Notes under the pieces: generated by a model
Seen by the model: the letters and a program-made list of their open reading frames with translations, nothing else
The model's database searches: none
What the model was told of the DNA's origin: nothing
From: Nocardia sp. CNY236
Lineage (GTDB): Bacteria > Actinomycetota > Actinomycetes > Mycobacteriales > Mycobacteriaceae
Direction of reading: 5' to 3'
Assembly (NCBI RefSeq): GCF_000482385.1
Contig: NZ_AXVD01000016.1
Span: 62,001 to 126,000, forward strand
DNA: 64,000 bases
Part shown: piece after piece, positions 19,075 through 29,028 of the stretch
How the letters are laid out: every line of letters begins with the position of its first letter
Numbering within the stretch: the first letter of the stretch is position 1
Made by a program: the position numbers and the translations under genes

Positions 19075-19950
19075 GTGGCAGACGACAGGACCGGACAGGA
19101 CGTGGCCCGCCCCGGCTCCCATTCCGTCGAACGCAGTTCGGATGTCGAACAACGGCAGATCAGCAATGAAGCCAGGCTGATCCGCGGCGTATTCCGAGCG
19201 GCCGGATTGGCGGCGGGGACCGTTGTACGCGGCAGTCAGTGGGCGGTGGGCACCACCGTCGAAGTCACTCGGGAGATCACCCAGGCCGCGCTGGAAGGCG
19301 ACTCCTCGGCCGAAATCGCCGAGCGGACCGGAAACGCCTTGCGGTCCATTGCCCGCAGCGCGCTCGGCGTGACCGAGGGTTCGGTGCGGGAAATCGTCAG
19401 CTACGTACCAGCGTCCAATGGCGCCGGGCCGCAGCCACCCGCGATCGGGCCGTACCTGCACTCGGCCACCACCGAGGAGCTGCGTCGTCGCGGCGACGCG
19501 CTGTTGGCCAGGTCGGCCGATGTCTACTTCACCGAGGACGTGCACCCGGCCTACGACCGCATTCTCGATGAACTGGCCCCGGACGAGGCCCGCATGCTGC
19601 GCTTCATGGCTCTCAACGGTCCGCAGCCATTGGTGGACGTGCGTACCAATCGCCCGCTCGGTATCGGTTCGGAATTGGTACAAGGAGACCTCACGTCGGT
19701 GCCCGAGCAGGCGGGCGTGCGGTATCCGGACCGGGCGCGGTCCTACCTGATCAATCTCAACCGGCTCGGCTTGACTCTGACGTCCGACGATCCGGTGGTT
19801 TTGAGCCGATACATGGTGCTCGAGGTACAGCCCGTTGTGGAGGCGGCATTGAGGCGAGCGGGCCGGGTACCGAAAATCGTCCGCAAGAGCCTCCGACTGA
19901 CCGAGTTCGGTGAAGATTTCTGTCGTACCTGTTTCACTATCGGCGGTTGA
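19075..19950 (+). CDS. Abi-alpha/DUF4393-like protein, copy 2
   Basis: The protein (291 residues) is paralogous to the 16665-17552 product. Both share PDEAR(V/M)LR, (D/N)GPQP, VRT or IRT, a LxNLxRLGL motif and a C-terminal LT(D/E)FGxDFxRTC. The N-terminal third has a glycine/alanine-rich stretch (GVFRAAGLAAGTVVRGSQWAVGTTVEVTREIT), consistent with membrane association. The GTG start has GGAGAG about five bases upstream. It is divergent from the DUF445/Abi-alpha pair across a roughly 200-bp gap likely to hold promoters for both directions. The molecular function is not established. Confidence 0.7.
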   Translation: MADDRTGQDVARPGSHSVERSSDVEQRQISNEARLIRGVFRAAGLAAGTVVRGSQWAVGTTVEVTREITQAALEGDSSAEIAERTGNALRSIARSALGVTEGSVREIVSYVPASNGAGPQPPAIGPYLHSATTEELRRRGDALLARSADVYFTEDVHPAYDRILDELAPDEARMLRFMALNGPQPLVDVRTNRPLGIGSELVQGDLTSVPEQAGVRYPDRARSYLINLNRLGLTLTSDDPVVLSRYMVLEVQPVVEAALRRAGRVPKIVRKSLRLTEFGEDFCRTCFTIGG

Positions 19951-20101
19951 TGCGACAGCGTCGATTACCGGCGTCTGGGCGTATTTGTGTACTTTTCGCT
20001 CGAGGTTGTCGGTCGGGCGGGTGCCGTCTTCGTTCCGTCTTGCCGATAGCAATCTGATACAACACTCCCAATTCTGGACTCGGGGTGGAATTGTTGAGGG
20101 T

Positions 20102-20968
20102 ATGGATCAGGTAACCGGCGGGCAGGGGCGCGGCGACCCCGGTGTGGGCGTCGCCGGGCAATTACGTGATGATCGGGGCGTAGGTCCCGGCGGACAGGAC
20201 CGCGCCGATCCGGGATCACCCCACGGCCGACATGAGCGCGGCGGGACCGGGGTCGATCCCGAGGTCATGCGGCAGGCCCAGGACAGCGATCCGGGCGGAC
20301 GAGACCCCGGCGAAGAGAATTCGAGCGGGGGCGATCAACGGGCGGACGCGTGGCTGCGGTTCGATGCAGGTCCGATCGACTTCGGACAGGTACGCAGCGA
20401 TCCGAGAGCGGCGCGCGGACATGTGCGCGGGGAACGCGATCTGGACGACCTGTCGGCTATCAGTCGACTGAAATACCGCTATCTGCGGGCCCTCGACACC
20501 AAGTCGTGGGATGAATTCGCTGACACCATGGTCCCCGAGGCGACGGCGACCTACAGTGAATATCTCCAGTTCGAATCACGTGAGGCGTTCATCGCGTTCA
20601 TGCGCAACACCCTCGGTCCGCATGTGATCACCGAGCACCGGTGTGACCATCCGGAGATCGACGTCGACGGAGACGCCGCCCGTGGCACCTGGTATCTCGC
20701 CGACACCGTACTCATTCCCGGGCACAACATGCTGCTGCGCGGCGCCGCTTTCTACTCCGACAGCTATGTCCGCTGCGACGACGGCTACTGGCGGATCGCA
20801 CACACTGGTTACGAGCGCACCTACGAGGTCGTACTTTCCCTCAGCGACCTGCCAAGCCTTCGTCTGACGTCCAGCCGGTGGGGTTTGATCGCCCGCGAGG
20901 ACGGCGTCGCCTCGGTCGAACGCGACCCCGGGTCCGCGTCGCTGCGGCCGGAGTCCGAGGCTGGTTGA
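20102..20968 (+). CDS. SnoaL-like (NTF2-fold) protein with a disordered N-terminus
   Basis: The protein has 288 residues. Residues 1 to about 110 are very rich in Gly, Asp, Arg and Pro and are predicted disordered. The rest is a SnoaL-like domain (ISRLKYRYLRALDTKSWDEFADTMVPEATATYSEYLQF...YWRIAHTGYERTYEVV), a fold used by small-molecule isomerases, dehydratases and binding proteins. Such domains usually stand alone at about 130-150 residues, so the extension is unusual. ATG 20102 has GAGGG just upstream. It is convergent with prfC (17-bp gap). The substrate is unknown. Confidence 0.75.
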   Translation: MDQVTGGQGRGDPGVGVAGQLRDDRGVGPGGQDRADPGSPHGRHERGGTGVDPEVMRQAQDSDPGGRDPGEENSSGGDQRADAWLRFDAGPIDFGQVRSDPRAARGHVRGERDLDDLSAISRLKYRYLRALDTKSWDEFADTMVPEATATYSEYLQFESREAFIAFMRNTLGPHVITEHRCDHPEIDVDGDAARGTWYLADTVLIPGHNMLLRGAAFYSDSYVRCDDGYWRIAHTGYERTYEVVLSLSDLPSLRLTSSRWGLIAREDGVASVERDPGSASLRPESEAG

Positions 20969-20985
20969 TCGATCGGGCGGCTCGA

Positions 20986-22629
20986 TCAGTCGGCGGTGGC
21001 CACCAACGGCTCCAGGGTGAGCGCCGGATGCTCCTTCTCGATATATTGCAACCGCCATTTGTCGCTGAACAGTGCGAGCAACGCACCGTCGGAACGAGTG
21101 AATACCTCCACGCCGCGCTGACGGTGGAGTTCGTCCGAGGAGGCGGCGTCGGTTCGGCGCGCCAGACTGTAGCCGATGCGCTCCATCGTGGTCTCCACAT
21201 TGAACTCCGTGAGCATGCGCGCGGTGACCACTTCGAATTGCATGGGGCCGACAGCCGCGAGAACAGGGGAGGCATCGCCGCGGACGTCGTTGCGTAGTAC
21301 TTGCACGACGCCCTCGGAATCGAGTTGGTCGACAGCCTTGCGGAACTGTTTGTACTTGCCCGCGCTCTGGGCGCGCAACACGGCGAAATGCTCCGGCGCG
21401 AAGGAGGGAATCGGCGGAAACTCCACTTTCTTGTCCACGAACAGCGTGTGGCCCGGCGCCAGAGCGCTGGCGTTGACCAGGCCCACCACGTCGCCCGGGT
21501 AGGCAGTGTCGACGGTTGTGCGCTCGCGCCCGAACACCGTCAGCGCGTATTTGGTAGCGAAGGGCCGCCCGGTCTGCGCATGGGTGACCACCATGCCGCG
21601 CTCGAATTCGCCGGAGACGATGCGCATGAACGCGAGCCGGTCGCGATGGGCGGCGTCCATTCCGGCCTGCACCTTGAAAACCACGGCGCTGAACGGCTCG
21701 TCGGTGTCACGTGGCGCGCCCGTGACGTCGCGGCGGGGACCGGGTGCCGGGGCGAGTGCGACCAATGTCTCCAACAATTGGCGCACGCCGAAGTTCAGCA
21801 TCGCGGAGGCGAAGATCACCGGTGAGGTCTGCCCGGCCAAGAACAGTTCTTGATCATGATCTTGTCCCGTCGCCGCGAGGAGTTCGGATTCTTCCGCGGC
21901 GGCGAGCCACGGTTCACCCTCTCGTGCACGCGCGGTGTCCGGATCGACCGATTCCTCCGGAGCGATGGTGGCGCCCCCTGCGGTACGGGTGAAATGGACG
22001 TACTCCAGCGGCTTCCCCTCGGGGCCGCGGCGCAGCAGGCCGCGAAAATCACCGGCAATGCCGACGGGGAGGAACAGTGGAGTGGGGGTGAGGCCGATGC
22101 GCTCGTCGATCTCGTCGAGCAACTCCAGCGGAGCCTGTCCGGGTCGGTCCCACTTGTTGATCACCGTGATCACCGGAATGCCGCGATGGCGGCAGACCTG
22201 AAACAGCTTCAACGTCTGCGGCTCCAGGCCCTTGGCCGCATCGATCAGCATGACCGCGGCGTCGACGGCGGTGAGTACCCGATAGGTGTCTTCGGAGAAA
22301 TCCGAATGGCCGGGGGTGTCGACCAGGTTGATCACATTGTCGATCTCGGAGCCTGCGGCGCGGTAGGTGAACTGCAGCGCGGTCGAGCTCACCGAAATGC
22401 CGCGCGCCTTCTCCATCTCCATCCAGTCCGAGACGGTCGATTTCCGGCCGGACTTGCCATGAATCGCGCCGGCCTCGGAGATCATTCGGGCGTGCAGTGC
22501 CAGCGCCTCGGTGAGCGTGGACTTGCCGGCGTCGGGATGGGAGATCACCGCGAACGTGCGCCGTCGGGCGACCTCCGCGAGCAACCCAGGGGGCGCGGGT
22601 GCGACGTCACCCTCACAGAAGGCGCTCAA
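20986..22629 (-). CDS. prfC: Peptide chain release factor 3
   Basis: This translational GTPase recycles RF1 and RF2 after peptide release. GTPase motifs are SHPDAGKST (G1), RGISVSSTALQF (switch I), DTPGHSDFSEDTYR (G3), NKWDRPG (G4) and the RF3-specific VISHPDAGKSTLTEALALHARMI opening. The C-terminal region (FMRIVSGEFERGM..., VGPMQFEVVTARM) fits RF3 and not EF-G. The frame is open far upstream. TTG 22629 is preferred because it gives the family length (547 residues) and follows GAAAGG by about eight bases; ATG 22725 is an alternative with no visible ribosome site. Confidence 0.92.
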   Translation of the reverse strand: MSAFCEGDVAPAPPGLLAEVARRRTFAVISHPDAGKSTLTEALALHARMISEAGAIHGKSGRKSTVSDWMEMEKARGISVSSTALQFTYRAAGSEIDNVINLVDTPGHSDFSEDTYRVLTAVDAAVMLIDAAKGLEPQTLKLFQVCRHRGIPVITVINKWDRPGQAPLELLDEIDERIGLTPTPLFLPVGIAGDFRGLLRRGPEGKPLEYVHFTRTAGGATIAPEESVDPDTARAREGEPWLAAAEESELLAATGQDHDQELFLAGQTSPVIFASAMLNFGVRQLLETLVALAPAPGPRRDVTGAPRDTDEPFSAVVFKVQAGMDAAHRDRLAFMRIVSGEFERGMVVTHAQTGRPFATKYALTVFGRERTTVDTAYPGDVVGLVNASALAPGHTLFVDKKVEFPPIPSFAPEHFAVLRAQSAGKYKQFRKAVDQLDSEGVVQVLRNDVRGDASPVLAAVGPMQFEVVTARMLTEFNVETTMERIGYSLARRTDAASSDELHRQRGVEVFTRSDGALLALFSDKWRLQYIEKEHPALTLEPLVATAD

Positions 22630-22931
22630 CGCAAACAACCTTTCACAGACGATCCAGCGGCGGCCCCGCCAGCGTACGCGACGCACCTCGGACGCGGGGA
22701 CGGTGGCGAGGACCAGTCGATTCATTGGGTGTACGCCCGTTGCGGTATGGTAGTTGGGTTGTCTCGGCGAGGGTGACCGCAGACTTGCGACACCGTGATC
22801 GACGCGGCCCGGCTCTTGGCCGTCCACGTTCGGCATGCGCCCCGACGAGCAGACCCGCCGATCAGGTGTGACGCAACCCTGACGAGTACCAGCCGATAGC
22901 CAGGATTAGAGCCGTAGGAGTAGATCCAGTC

Positions 22932-23513
22932 ATGTCCGACGCCAGTGTTCTCGAAGCCTCCGTACGCACCGAGTTCGGCAAGGGCGCTGCCCGCCGTACG
23001 CGGCGCGCTGGCAATGTTCCGGCCGTGCTGTACGGCCACCAGGCCGCTCCGCAGCATCTGTCGGTCAACGCGCGCGCATTCGCCGCGATCCTTCGTGAGC
23101 ACGGCACCAACGCACTGCTCGAACTCGACATCGATGGCAAGAAGCAGCTCGCACTGACCAAGTCTGTGGCGGTGCACCCGATTCGGCGTCACATCGAGCA
23201 CGCCGACCTGCTGATCGTCCAGCGTGGTGAGAAGGTCGCCGCCGATGTTGCGGTCACGATCGTGGGCGACGCCGCCGCGGGGACGTTGGTCACCCAAGAA
23301 GCCGTCACCGTCACCATCGAGGCCGATGCGCTGCACCTGCCGGAGGCCATCGAGGTCTCGGTTGCGGGTGTCGAGCCGGGCACTCAGATCACGGCCGGCG
23401 CGCTGACCTTGCCGCCCGGCGTCGGCTTGGTCGCCGATCCGGACACGCTGATCGTCAATGTCCTCGCCGCGCCGGCTGCTCAGAGCTCGGTCGAGGGCGA
23501 GAGCGCCGAATAA
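22932..23513 (+). CDS. rplY: 50S ribosomal protein L25/Ctc
   Basis: L25 binds 5S rRNA. The 193-residue protein has the N-terminal L25 domain ([31 protein letters not shown]) and the C-terminal TL5/Ctc beta domain ([24 protein letters not shown]), the long form usual in actinobacteria. The acidic C-terminal tail (SSVEGESAE) is typical. It is followed 27 bp later by pth on the same strand, a conserved pair. About 300 bp separate it from divergent prfC; I see no gene there, and the gap probably carries both promoters. Confidence 0.95.
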   Translation: MSDASVLEASVRTEFGKGAARRTRRAGNVPAVLYGHQAAPQHLSVNARAFAAILREHGTNALLELDIDGKKQLALTKSVAVHPIRRHIEHADLLIVQRGEKVAADVAVTIVGDAAAGTLVTQEAVTVTIEADALHLPEAIEVSVAGVEPGTQITAGALTLPPGVGLVADPDTLIVNVLAAPAAQSSVEGESAE

Positions 23514-23540
23514 GCGCCAGAGCCGACGCACATCGAAACT

Positions 23541-24137
23541 GTGGTGAACTCACGCGCTCACCCCACGGACCCCGGCCCCGCGCTCGTCGTCGGTCTGGGC
23601 AATGTGGGCGCCCAATACGAGCGCACCCGGCACAATGTCGGTTTTCTGGTCGCCGACGTACTCGCGCAGCGCGTCGGCGCCCGTTTCGGTGTGCACAAGA
23701 AGTCCGGAGCCGACGTGGTCCAGGCCCGGCTGGACGACCGGCCAGTGCTGATCGCCAAGCCGCGGTCGTTCATGAACGTCTCCGGTCGACCCGTGGCGGC
23801 GCTGGCACGGTTTTTCTCCGTGCCGCCGACCGAGGTGATCGTGGTGCACGACGAACTCGATCTGCCCTTCGGCGCGATCCGGCTCAAGCGCGGCGGCGGT
23901 GAGGGCGGCCACAATGGATTACGCTCCGTCTCCAGCGCCTTGACCACCAAGGAGTACCTCCGCGCCAGGATCGGTATCGGTCGCCCGCCTGGCCGACAGG
24001 ACCCCGCCGACTACGTGTTGAAACCATTCTCGTCGCCGGAGCGGAAAGAGATTCCGCTCATCGTCGACCAGGCCGCCGACGCGGTGGAGTTGTTGCTTCG
24101 GGTCGGTCTGGCGGGTGCGCAGAACCAACTCCACTGA
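23541..24137 (+). CDS. pth: Peptidyl-tRNA hydrolase
   Basis: Pth cleaves peptidyl-tRNAs released prematurely from ribosomes. Conserved blocks are [18 protein letters not shown] with the catalytic His in [46 protein letters not shown] and the RIGIGRP segment. The length of 198 residues matches the family. It is the second gene of an rplY-pth operon and is convergent with the acyl-adenylating enzyme. Loose inverted repeats lie in the 80-bp gap, but no clear terminator is visible. Confidence 0.96.
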   Translation: MVNSRAHPTDPGPALVVGLGNVGAQYERTRHNVGFLVADVLAQRVGARFGVHKKSGADVVQARLDDRPVLIAKPRSFMNVSGRPVAALARFFSVPPTEVIVVHDELDLPFGAIRLKRGGGEGGHNGLRSVSSALTTKEYLRARIGIGRPPGRQDPADYVLKPFSSPERKEIPLIVDQAADAVELLLRVGLAGAQNQLH

Positions 24138-24218
24138 CCGGCAGCTTCGGAACCGACCCCACCGAAGCCAGGAAATGGGGACTGAGCCGGGCCGTACCAG
24201 GAGGAATCCGGCTCGAAC

Positions 24219-25910
24219 TCACCCGGTTGCCCAGCGGCGTTCGACCGCGGCGGTGGGTCGGCAATGCGTCAGGTGCATCGCGGTCGCAGCGCGTCGCAGC
24301 TTGCCCGAGGAGGTCTTCGGCAATGCGCCGGGGCCGAGAACCGCAACCGTGCGCGGGCGAACGCCCACCTCGGTGAACACTCTGTGCACGATCTCGCGCT
24401 CGAGTCGGGTGACTTCGTCGGGGTTCTGGTGGCCACCGCTTTCCACCACGACGGCGAAACTCTCCCGGTGTTGGCCAGCATCCAGGCGCACCGCCACCGC
24501 ATTGCCGGGTCGGACACCGTCCACCCGGGTGGCAGCCCGTTCGACATCGGTGGGATAGATATTTCGACCGCCCATGATGATCACGTCCTTGGCCCGGCCG
24601 CAGATCACGATCAGGCCTTCGTCGGTGAAGTAGCCGATGTCCCCGGTATCGAGCCAGCCGTCGGCGTCGCAGGCGGGGCGGAACCCATCCACTGTCACAT
24701 AGCCGGATGTGACGGCGGGACCTCGTAATTCGATCGTTCCCACCGACCGCGCCGGAAGCGGGCGGCGCTCGCCGTCGACGATCCGGCCTTCCAGATGCTC
24801 GACCAGGTGACCCAGCGTGGGCAGCCGGCGCGTGCTGGCCGGCCGAGTCTGTTCTCGCGCCACCGGCACGGCCTTGCCGAGTGCATCGAGCAGTTCGGCG
24901 TCGATCACGTCGTACACGGGTCCCTGCCCAGGACCGGGGATCGCAACCGCCAACGTGGTCTCGGCCATGCCGTAGACCGGGGTGAGCGCGTGCGGGTCGA
25001 GCCCGAATCGCTGTCCGGCCGCGGCCAGTGTGTCCATGGTGTCCGGATCGACCGGTTCTGCGCCGTTCCACATGTAGCGCACTGCGCTGAGATCGAACGC
25101 GTCGTCTTCGGCTTGTCGTAGTCGCCTGGCCAGCAATGCATACGCGAAGTTGGGCGCGGCGGTGACGGTTCCACGGTATTTGTCGATCAACTGTGCCCAC
25201 ACCAGCGGCCGGGTCAAGAAGTCCAATGGCGTCACGCACACGACTTCGGCGCCGAATTGCATGGGAACACTGAGGAATCCGATCATGCCCATGTCATGGA
25301 ACAGAGGCAGCCAGCTGACCATCACATCGTCGTCGAGTTGGAACTTCACCCGGTCGAACATGGCGCAGGCGTTGACGAAGAAGTTCGCGTGCGTGATCTG
25401 CACTGCTTTCGGAGCCCCCGTCGAACCAGACGTCAACTGCTGCAGCGCGATGTCGTCCTCGGCGGTGACGATCGGGTCGATACCGCGGCCGTAGGGCAGC
25501 CGATCGATGCGCACCACGGCGATGCCACGTTCACGCAACAGCGGCTCCGCCGCCTCGAACGGGGCGCCGAGCACGACTGCGTGCGCGTCGATCATGGTCA
25601 GTACGGTCTGGGTGTCGCGTGCCCACCTGACGAGATCGGTGCGCGGGGTCGGCTGATGCAGCATGGTGATCGACGCGCCCCGCATCCAGATGGCCTGGCA
25701 CGCGGGCGCGATATCCACCGGCATACCAGCGAGTACCCCGATCGAGTCGCCGTGTCCGATACCCGCCTCGGCCAGTCCGCCCGCCATGCGCCGGGCGAGT
25801 CGGTGTATGTCGCCCCAGGTGCGACGTAGCGGAGCGTCCGGTTCACCGGTCACCAGCCCACGCTCCGAGGTGTGCGCTGTGGCGTACATCGTGACGGTGA
25901 ACCTGCTCAA
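24219..25910 (-). CDS. Fatty acyl-AMP/CoA ligase, Pks16-like
   Basis: This adenylate-forming enzyme (563 residues) has [16 protein letters not shown] (P-loop), [35 protein letters not shown] and the C-terminal lysine motif [10 protein letters not shown]. Its sequence and its place beside pth closely match M. tuberculosis Rv1013 (named Pks16, although it is not a polyketide synthase). It probably activates a fatty acid as acyl-AMP for lipid assembly. The TTG at 25910 (SRFTVTMY..) follows GAGGAG by seven bases and aligns with the Rv1013 N-terminus; the ORF itself extends to 26021. The acyl chain is unknown. Confidence 0.88.
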   Translation of the reverse strand: MSRFTVTMYATAHTSERGLVTGEPDAPLRRTWGDIHRLARRMAGGLAEAGIGHGDSIGVLAGMPVDIAPACQAIWMRGASITMLHQPTPRTDLVRWARDTQTVLTMIDAHAVVLGAPFEAAEPLLRERGIAVVRIDRLPYGRGIDPIVTAEDDIALQQLTSGSTGAPKAVQITHANFFVNACAMFDRVKFQLDDDVMVSWLPLFHDMGMIGFLSVPMQFGAEVVCVTPLDFLTRPLVWAQLIDKYRGTVTAAPNFAYALLARRLRQAEDDAFDLSAVRYMWNGAEPVDPDTMDTLAAAGQRFGLDPHALTPVYGMAETTLAVAIPGPGQGPVYDVIDAELLDALGKAVPVAREQTRPASTRRLPTLGHLVEHLEGRIVDGERRPLPARSVGTIELRGPAVTSGYVTVDGFRPACDADGWLDTGDIGYFTDEGLIVICGRAKDVIIMGGRNIYPTDVERAATRVDGVRPGNAVAVRLDAGQHRESFAVVVESGGHQNPDEVTRLEREIVHRVFTEVGVRPRTVAVLGPGALPKTSSGKLRRAATAMHLTHCRPTAAVERRWATG

Positions 25911-26117
25911 CGTCCAACTCCTCAACACCCACGGCAGAAGGGGACAGCGTCTTACCACAAGTATCCCGAGGTCGCGGTGTGATGTTAACCTCGGCACCGG
26001 TTCGGCAGTGCCGCAAGACAATTGGGTGCCGAGTCTGTCTCGACCGATTCATCGGGGTTGCGTGTTGCGCGGACGGTGCGAGCTCCTCGGCGTCCGGCGC
26101 TCGGTGGGCGTCCGGGG

Positions 26118-27308
26118 TCAGTGCGACAGCCCCGCCACCGCGGTGACGAATCGATCGAGGTCCTCGAAGCTCACGAAGCAGTGTGGCGAGGCGCGCACCA
26201 CGGCCGCGAGACCGCGGCCGGTCATGTCCAGCAGCGTCGAGCGGGCGTGGCTGACCGTGACCGTGATGTCGTGTTTCAGCAACCGGTCGCGCACATCGAC
26301 GGCGTCGATGCCCTCGACGGTGAACGACACGATACCGCTGCGCAGCACGCCGAGGTCGCGGACTGTCACGCCCGGGATCTCCGGCAATGCTCGGCGCAGG
26401 TATTCGGCCCGAGCCGCGATCGCGGCGTAGACATTGTCCGGCCCGAGATCGAGCAGGTAGCGCACCGCAGCGCCCAAACCGAGCCGCCCCGCGATGTCGG
26501 ACTCCCAGAATTCGAAACGTCTGGCGTCGGGGGCGAGCCGGTAGTCCCAGGGCCCGGTCCATTCCGCGCTGTGCAGGTCCAGCCGCGCAGGTTCCATGGA
26601 TCGCGCGAGGTCGGCCCGCAGATACAGGAATCCGGTGCCCCGGGGGCCGCGGAGCCACTTGCGGCCGGTGGCCGACAGCGCGTCGACGCCGAGTTCGACC
26701 ACGTTCACCGGGAGCTGGCCGGCGGACTGGCAGGCGTCGAGCAGTACCAACGCACCCACCCCGTGCGCGATTCGGGTCGCCTCGGCGACGGGATTCACCA
26801 AGCCGCCATTGGTCGGCACGTGCAACACCGACACCAGCTTGACCCGCTCGTCGACCTGTGCGGCGAATGCGTCGAGGTCGATCTGGCCGTTGTTGTCGCT
26901 GGGGATCTTTTCCACGGTCGCGCCGGTGGCACGTGCACGCTGGAGCGCAGCGACGGCATTGCTCGCGTAGTCCGCCTCCGAGATGAGGATACGGTCGCCG
27001 GGGGTCAAAGGGACCGCATAGAAGAAGTCCGACCATGAACGGCTGGCGCTGTCGCTCAGCGCGATGGTGCTCGGGTCGGTGCCGATCAGCGTGCCGATGG
27101 CTGTCTTGACGTCGGCGAGATCGTCGAGTCGTTCATTCGCCGCTCGATAGCCACCGACCTCGGCTTCTCGGCGAAGATGCGCGATGACAGTGTCGGTGAC
27201 CACCCGTGGTGGCAGCGACGACCCGGCGCTGTCGAGGAAGACCGGACCGGGTTCGGAATCGGTCCTGCATCCGGGTGTGTCGGATCGTACGCGGAGGTCA
27301 TCGAGCAT
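26118..27308 (-). CDS. egtE: PLP-dependent class V aminotransferase-fold lyase, EgtE-like
   Basis: The cysteine-desulfurase-fold protein (396 residues) has a PLP-binding Lys in ATGRKWLRGPRGTGFLY and cofactor residues in VLLDACQSAGQLPVNV. EgtE is the C-S lyase that cleaves hercynylcysteine sulfoxide to ergothioneine in the last step. The assignment rests on family and context: the gene is divergent from egtA with the egtABCD genes on the other strand. In mycobacteria egtE lies downstream of egtD on the same strand. ATG 27308 is used; a longer frame reaches 27344. Other class V PLP functions are possible. Confidence 0.82.
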   Translation of the reverse strand: MLDDLRVRSDTPGCRTDSEPGPVFLDSAGSSLPPRVVTDTVIAHLRREAEVGGYRAANERLDDLADVKTAIGTLIGTDPSTIALSDSASRSWSDFFYAVPLTPGDRILISEADYASNAVAALQRARATGATVEKIPSDNNGQIDLDAFAAQVDERVKLVSVLHVPTNGGLVNPVAEATRIAHGVGALVLLDACQSAGQLPVNVVELGVDALSATGRKWLRGPRGTGFLYLRADLARSMEPARLDLHSAEWTGPWDYRLAPDARRFEFWESDIAGRLGLGAAVRYLLDLGPDNVYAAIAARAEYLRRALPEIPGVTVRDLGVLRSGIVSFTVEGIDAVDVRDRLLKHDITVTVSHARSTLLDMTGRGLAAVVRASPHCFVSFEDLDRFVTAVAGLSH

Positions 27309-27430
27309 GCAGCTGACCTTATCGGGTCGATTGATCGACTCCATACCGGTTTTCTGTCGGTGCGGGTGGCTACGCTCAAGAGATCAGCGCGGTTCGAAGA
27401 TCAGCGCGTCCGGGCCACCGTGGCGGGCAG

Positions 27431-27490
27431 CGATAGCCGAAGAGCAGCAGTGATAGTCGAAGAGCAGCAGTGTTGGTCGAAGAGCAGTGG
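27431..27490. repeat. 20-bp tandem repeat, three copies, egtA leader
   Basis: Three adjacent 20-bp units share CGA followed by AGAGCAGCAG, with a few substitutions (the last unit ends AGAGCAGTGG). They lie 32 bp before the egtA start in the egtE-egtA divergent gap. An 11-bp direct repeat, AGATCAGCGCG, also occurs at 27381-27391 and 27398-27408. The array may be promoter-proximal spacing DNA or a regulator site; no transcription-factor motif was recognised. Confidence 0.85.
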
Positions 27491-27521
27491 ACAACATATC
27501 GGATGCCCAGTGGAGGTTGGC

Positions 27522-28856
27522 ATGGCGGTCACGCTCGAGAGTCCTGGGTCGGCCGATCATACCGTCGAGCAGGGAGAACTGGCCTCCCGCGCGGCGGCGG
27601 AAGCCTATGTCGGCGGAGTGTGCTTCAAGCTCGGACCTCCAACCTTGATCGGCGCCGAACTCGAGTGGCTCACCGTGCAGGAACGGTCTTCGGCGTCGAA
27701 CTTTGCGGCTGCCTCACGCCCGCACGTCTCCGCCCTGGCGGATGCTCTCGGCCCCCACGCCCCACGGACCATCGCTGCTGATTCGCCGGCATTCCCCTTG
27801 CCGGGAGGAAGTCGGGTCACGCTGGAACCCGGCGGTCAGATCGAATTGTCCAGCGCTCCCTGCCCCACTGTCGACCAGTTGTGCGACCGGCTGCGCGACG
27901 ACGCTCACCAGTTGCAGAATCTTCTCCAATCCCGCTCCATTCGAACTGTTTCCGTTGCCGCGGACGCCGAGCGCAGTCCCGAGCGCATCCTGCAGTTGCC
28001 TCGGTATCGTGCCATGGAGCGCTCCTTCGGCGGTATCGGGCCGTTCGGCAAGCTGATGATGTGCAATACCGCATCGACGCAGGTCAGCGTTGATGCGGGT
28101 ACCGATGCCGCAGATGTGACCGCGCGCTGGACCGCGCTGTATGCCATCGGTCCCGCCTTGGTCGCTGCCTTCGCCTGTTCCCCCGCCCTGCGGGGCGCGC
28201 CGCCTGGAGCATGGGCCTCGCAGCGTATGCGAGCGTGGCTGCGGGTGGACACGGCGCGAACCCGTCCTCCGGTGCCGGAGTGGACCGACCCCATGGCCGC
28301 ATACAGCAGATGGGCGCTGGACGTCCCGCTGCTGTGCGTCCGCAGGCCAGACGAGGCCGAGTCCACCGATCCCAAGGGGGGATGGGCCGCTCCGCCCGGC
28401 GCTACCTTCGCAGACTGGCTGTCCGGCGCGCTGGACGACGAAGTGGGGCGCCGCCCCGATACCAGCGATCTGGACTATCACCTCACCACGTTGTTTCCTC
28501 CGGTGCGCGCCTCGGGCCATTTGGAGGTCCGCTACCTCGACGCTCAGCCGGGCGAGTCGTGGGCAGTCCCGGTGCACGTGATCGACGCCCTCATGTCCGG
28601 CCCGGCAGTGGTGGCAGAGGCGACCTCGCTGGCCGCGCCGCTCGCCGGTCGTTGGGTGGACGCCGCCCGCCACGGATTGGCAAACCCCGATATTCGCGCC
28701 GCGGCAGTCGCGTTGCTGTGCCTTGCGGGCGCGCACGCGACGAGCGAATCGGCCGCTCGCGCGATCGAGGCCGCTGCTGAACGATGTCGCCGTGGGCGCA
28801 CCCCGACCGACACCGAAACCGCCGCCGGTGCGCGCCCCCCGGCGGCGGGCCCGTGA
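27522..28856 (+). CDS. egtA: Glutamate-cysteine ligase EgtA
   Basis: EgtA joins L-glutamate and L-cysteine to gamma-glutamylcysteine, the sulfur donor for EgtB in the mycobacterial-type pathway. The 444-residue protein resembles glutamate-cysteine ligases of the plant/actinobacterial type: IGAELEWLTV near the N-terminus, FPLPGGSRVTLEPGGQIELSS, LGIGP-like GIGPFG, MMCNTASTQVSVD and LEVRYLDAQPG. ATG 27522 has a GGAGG ribosome site about five bases upstream, although the frame opens earlier. It is first in egtABCD and divergent from egtE. Confidence 0.93.
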   Translation: MAVTLESPGSADHTVEQGELASRAAAEAYVGGVCFKLGPPTLIGAELEWLTVQERSSASNFAAASRPHVSALADALGPHAPRTIAADSPAFPLPGGSRVTLEPGGQIELSSAPCPTVDQLCDRLRDDAHQLQNLLQSRSIRTVSVAADAERSPERILQLPRYRAMERSFGGIGPFGKLMMCNTASTQVSVDAGTDAADVTARWTALYAIGPALVAAFACSPALRGAPPGAWASQRMRAWLRVDTARTRPPVPEWTDPMAAYSRWALDVPLLCVRRPDEAESTDPKGGWAAPPGATFADWLSGALDDEVGRRPDTSDLDYHLTTLFPPVRASGHLEVRYLDAQPGESWAVPVHVIDALMSGPAVVAEATSLAAPLAGRWVDAARHGLANPDIRAAAVALLCLAGAHATSESAARAIEAAAERCRRGRTPTDTETAAGARPPAAGP

Positions 28857-28920
28857 CACGGTGCGCATCGGCATCGCCGCGCGTGCGACGCATCACCTCG
28901 CCAGCAGAGACCGCATCGCT

Positions 28921-28983
28921 GTCGTCCGCATCGTGTGACGTGTCGTCCGCATCGTGTGACGTGTTGTCCGCACCGTATGACAC
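28921..28983. repeat. 21-bp tandem repeat, three copies, egtB leader
   Basis: Two identical 21-bp units beginning GTCGTCCGCATCGTGTGACG are followed by a third copy with four substitutions. The array lies in the 172-bp gap between the egtA stop and the egtB start and ends 45 bp before egtB. On one strand the period is in frame and encodes repeated Asp/His-rich text, but no ribosome site or gene fits. It may be an mRNA spacer or a slipped-strand duplication. Confidence 0.9.
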
Positions 28984-29028
28984 TGCAGTGAGCAGCCCGA
29001 ATCCCCACGAACCAGGGAGATGTTTCCC

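Noticed and set aside
24138..24218. Terminator between pth and the acyl-adenylating gene
   Set aside because: Only a 7-bp GAGCCGG/CCGGCTC stem with a long loop is visible; too weak to call.
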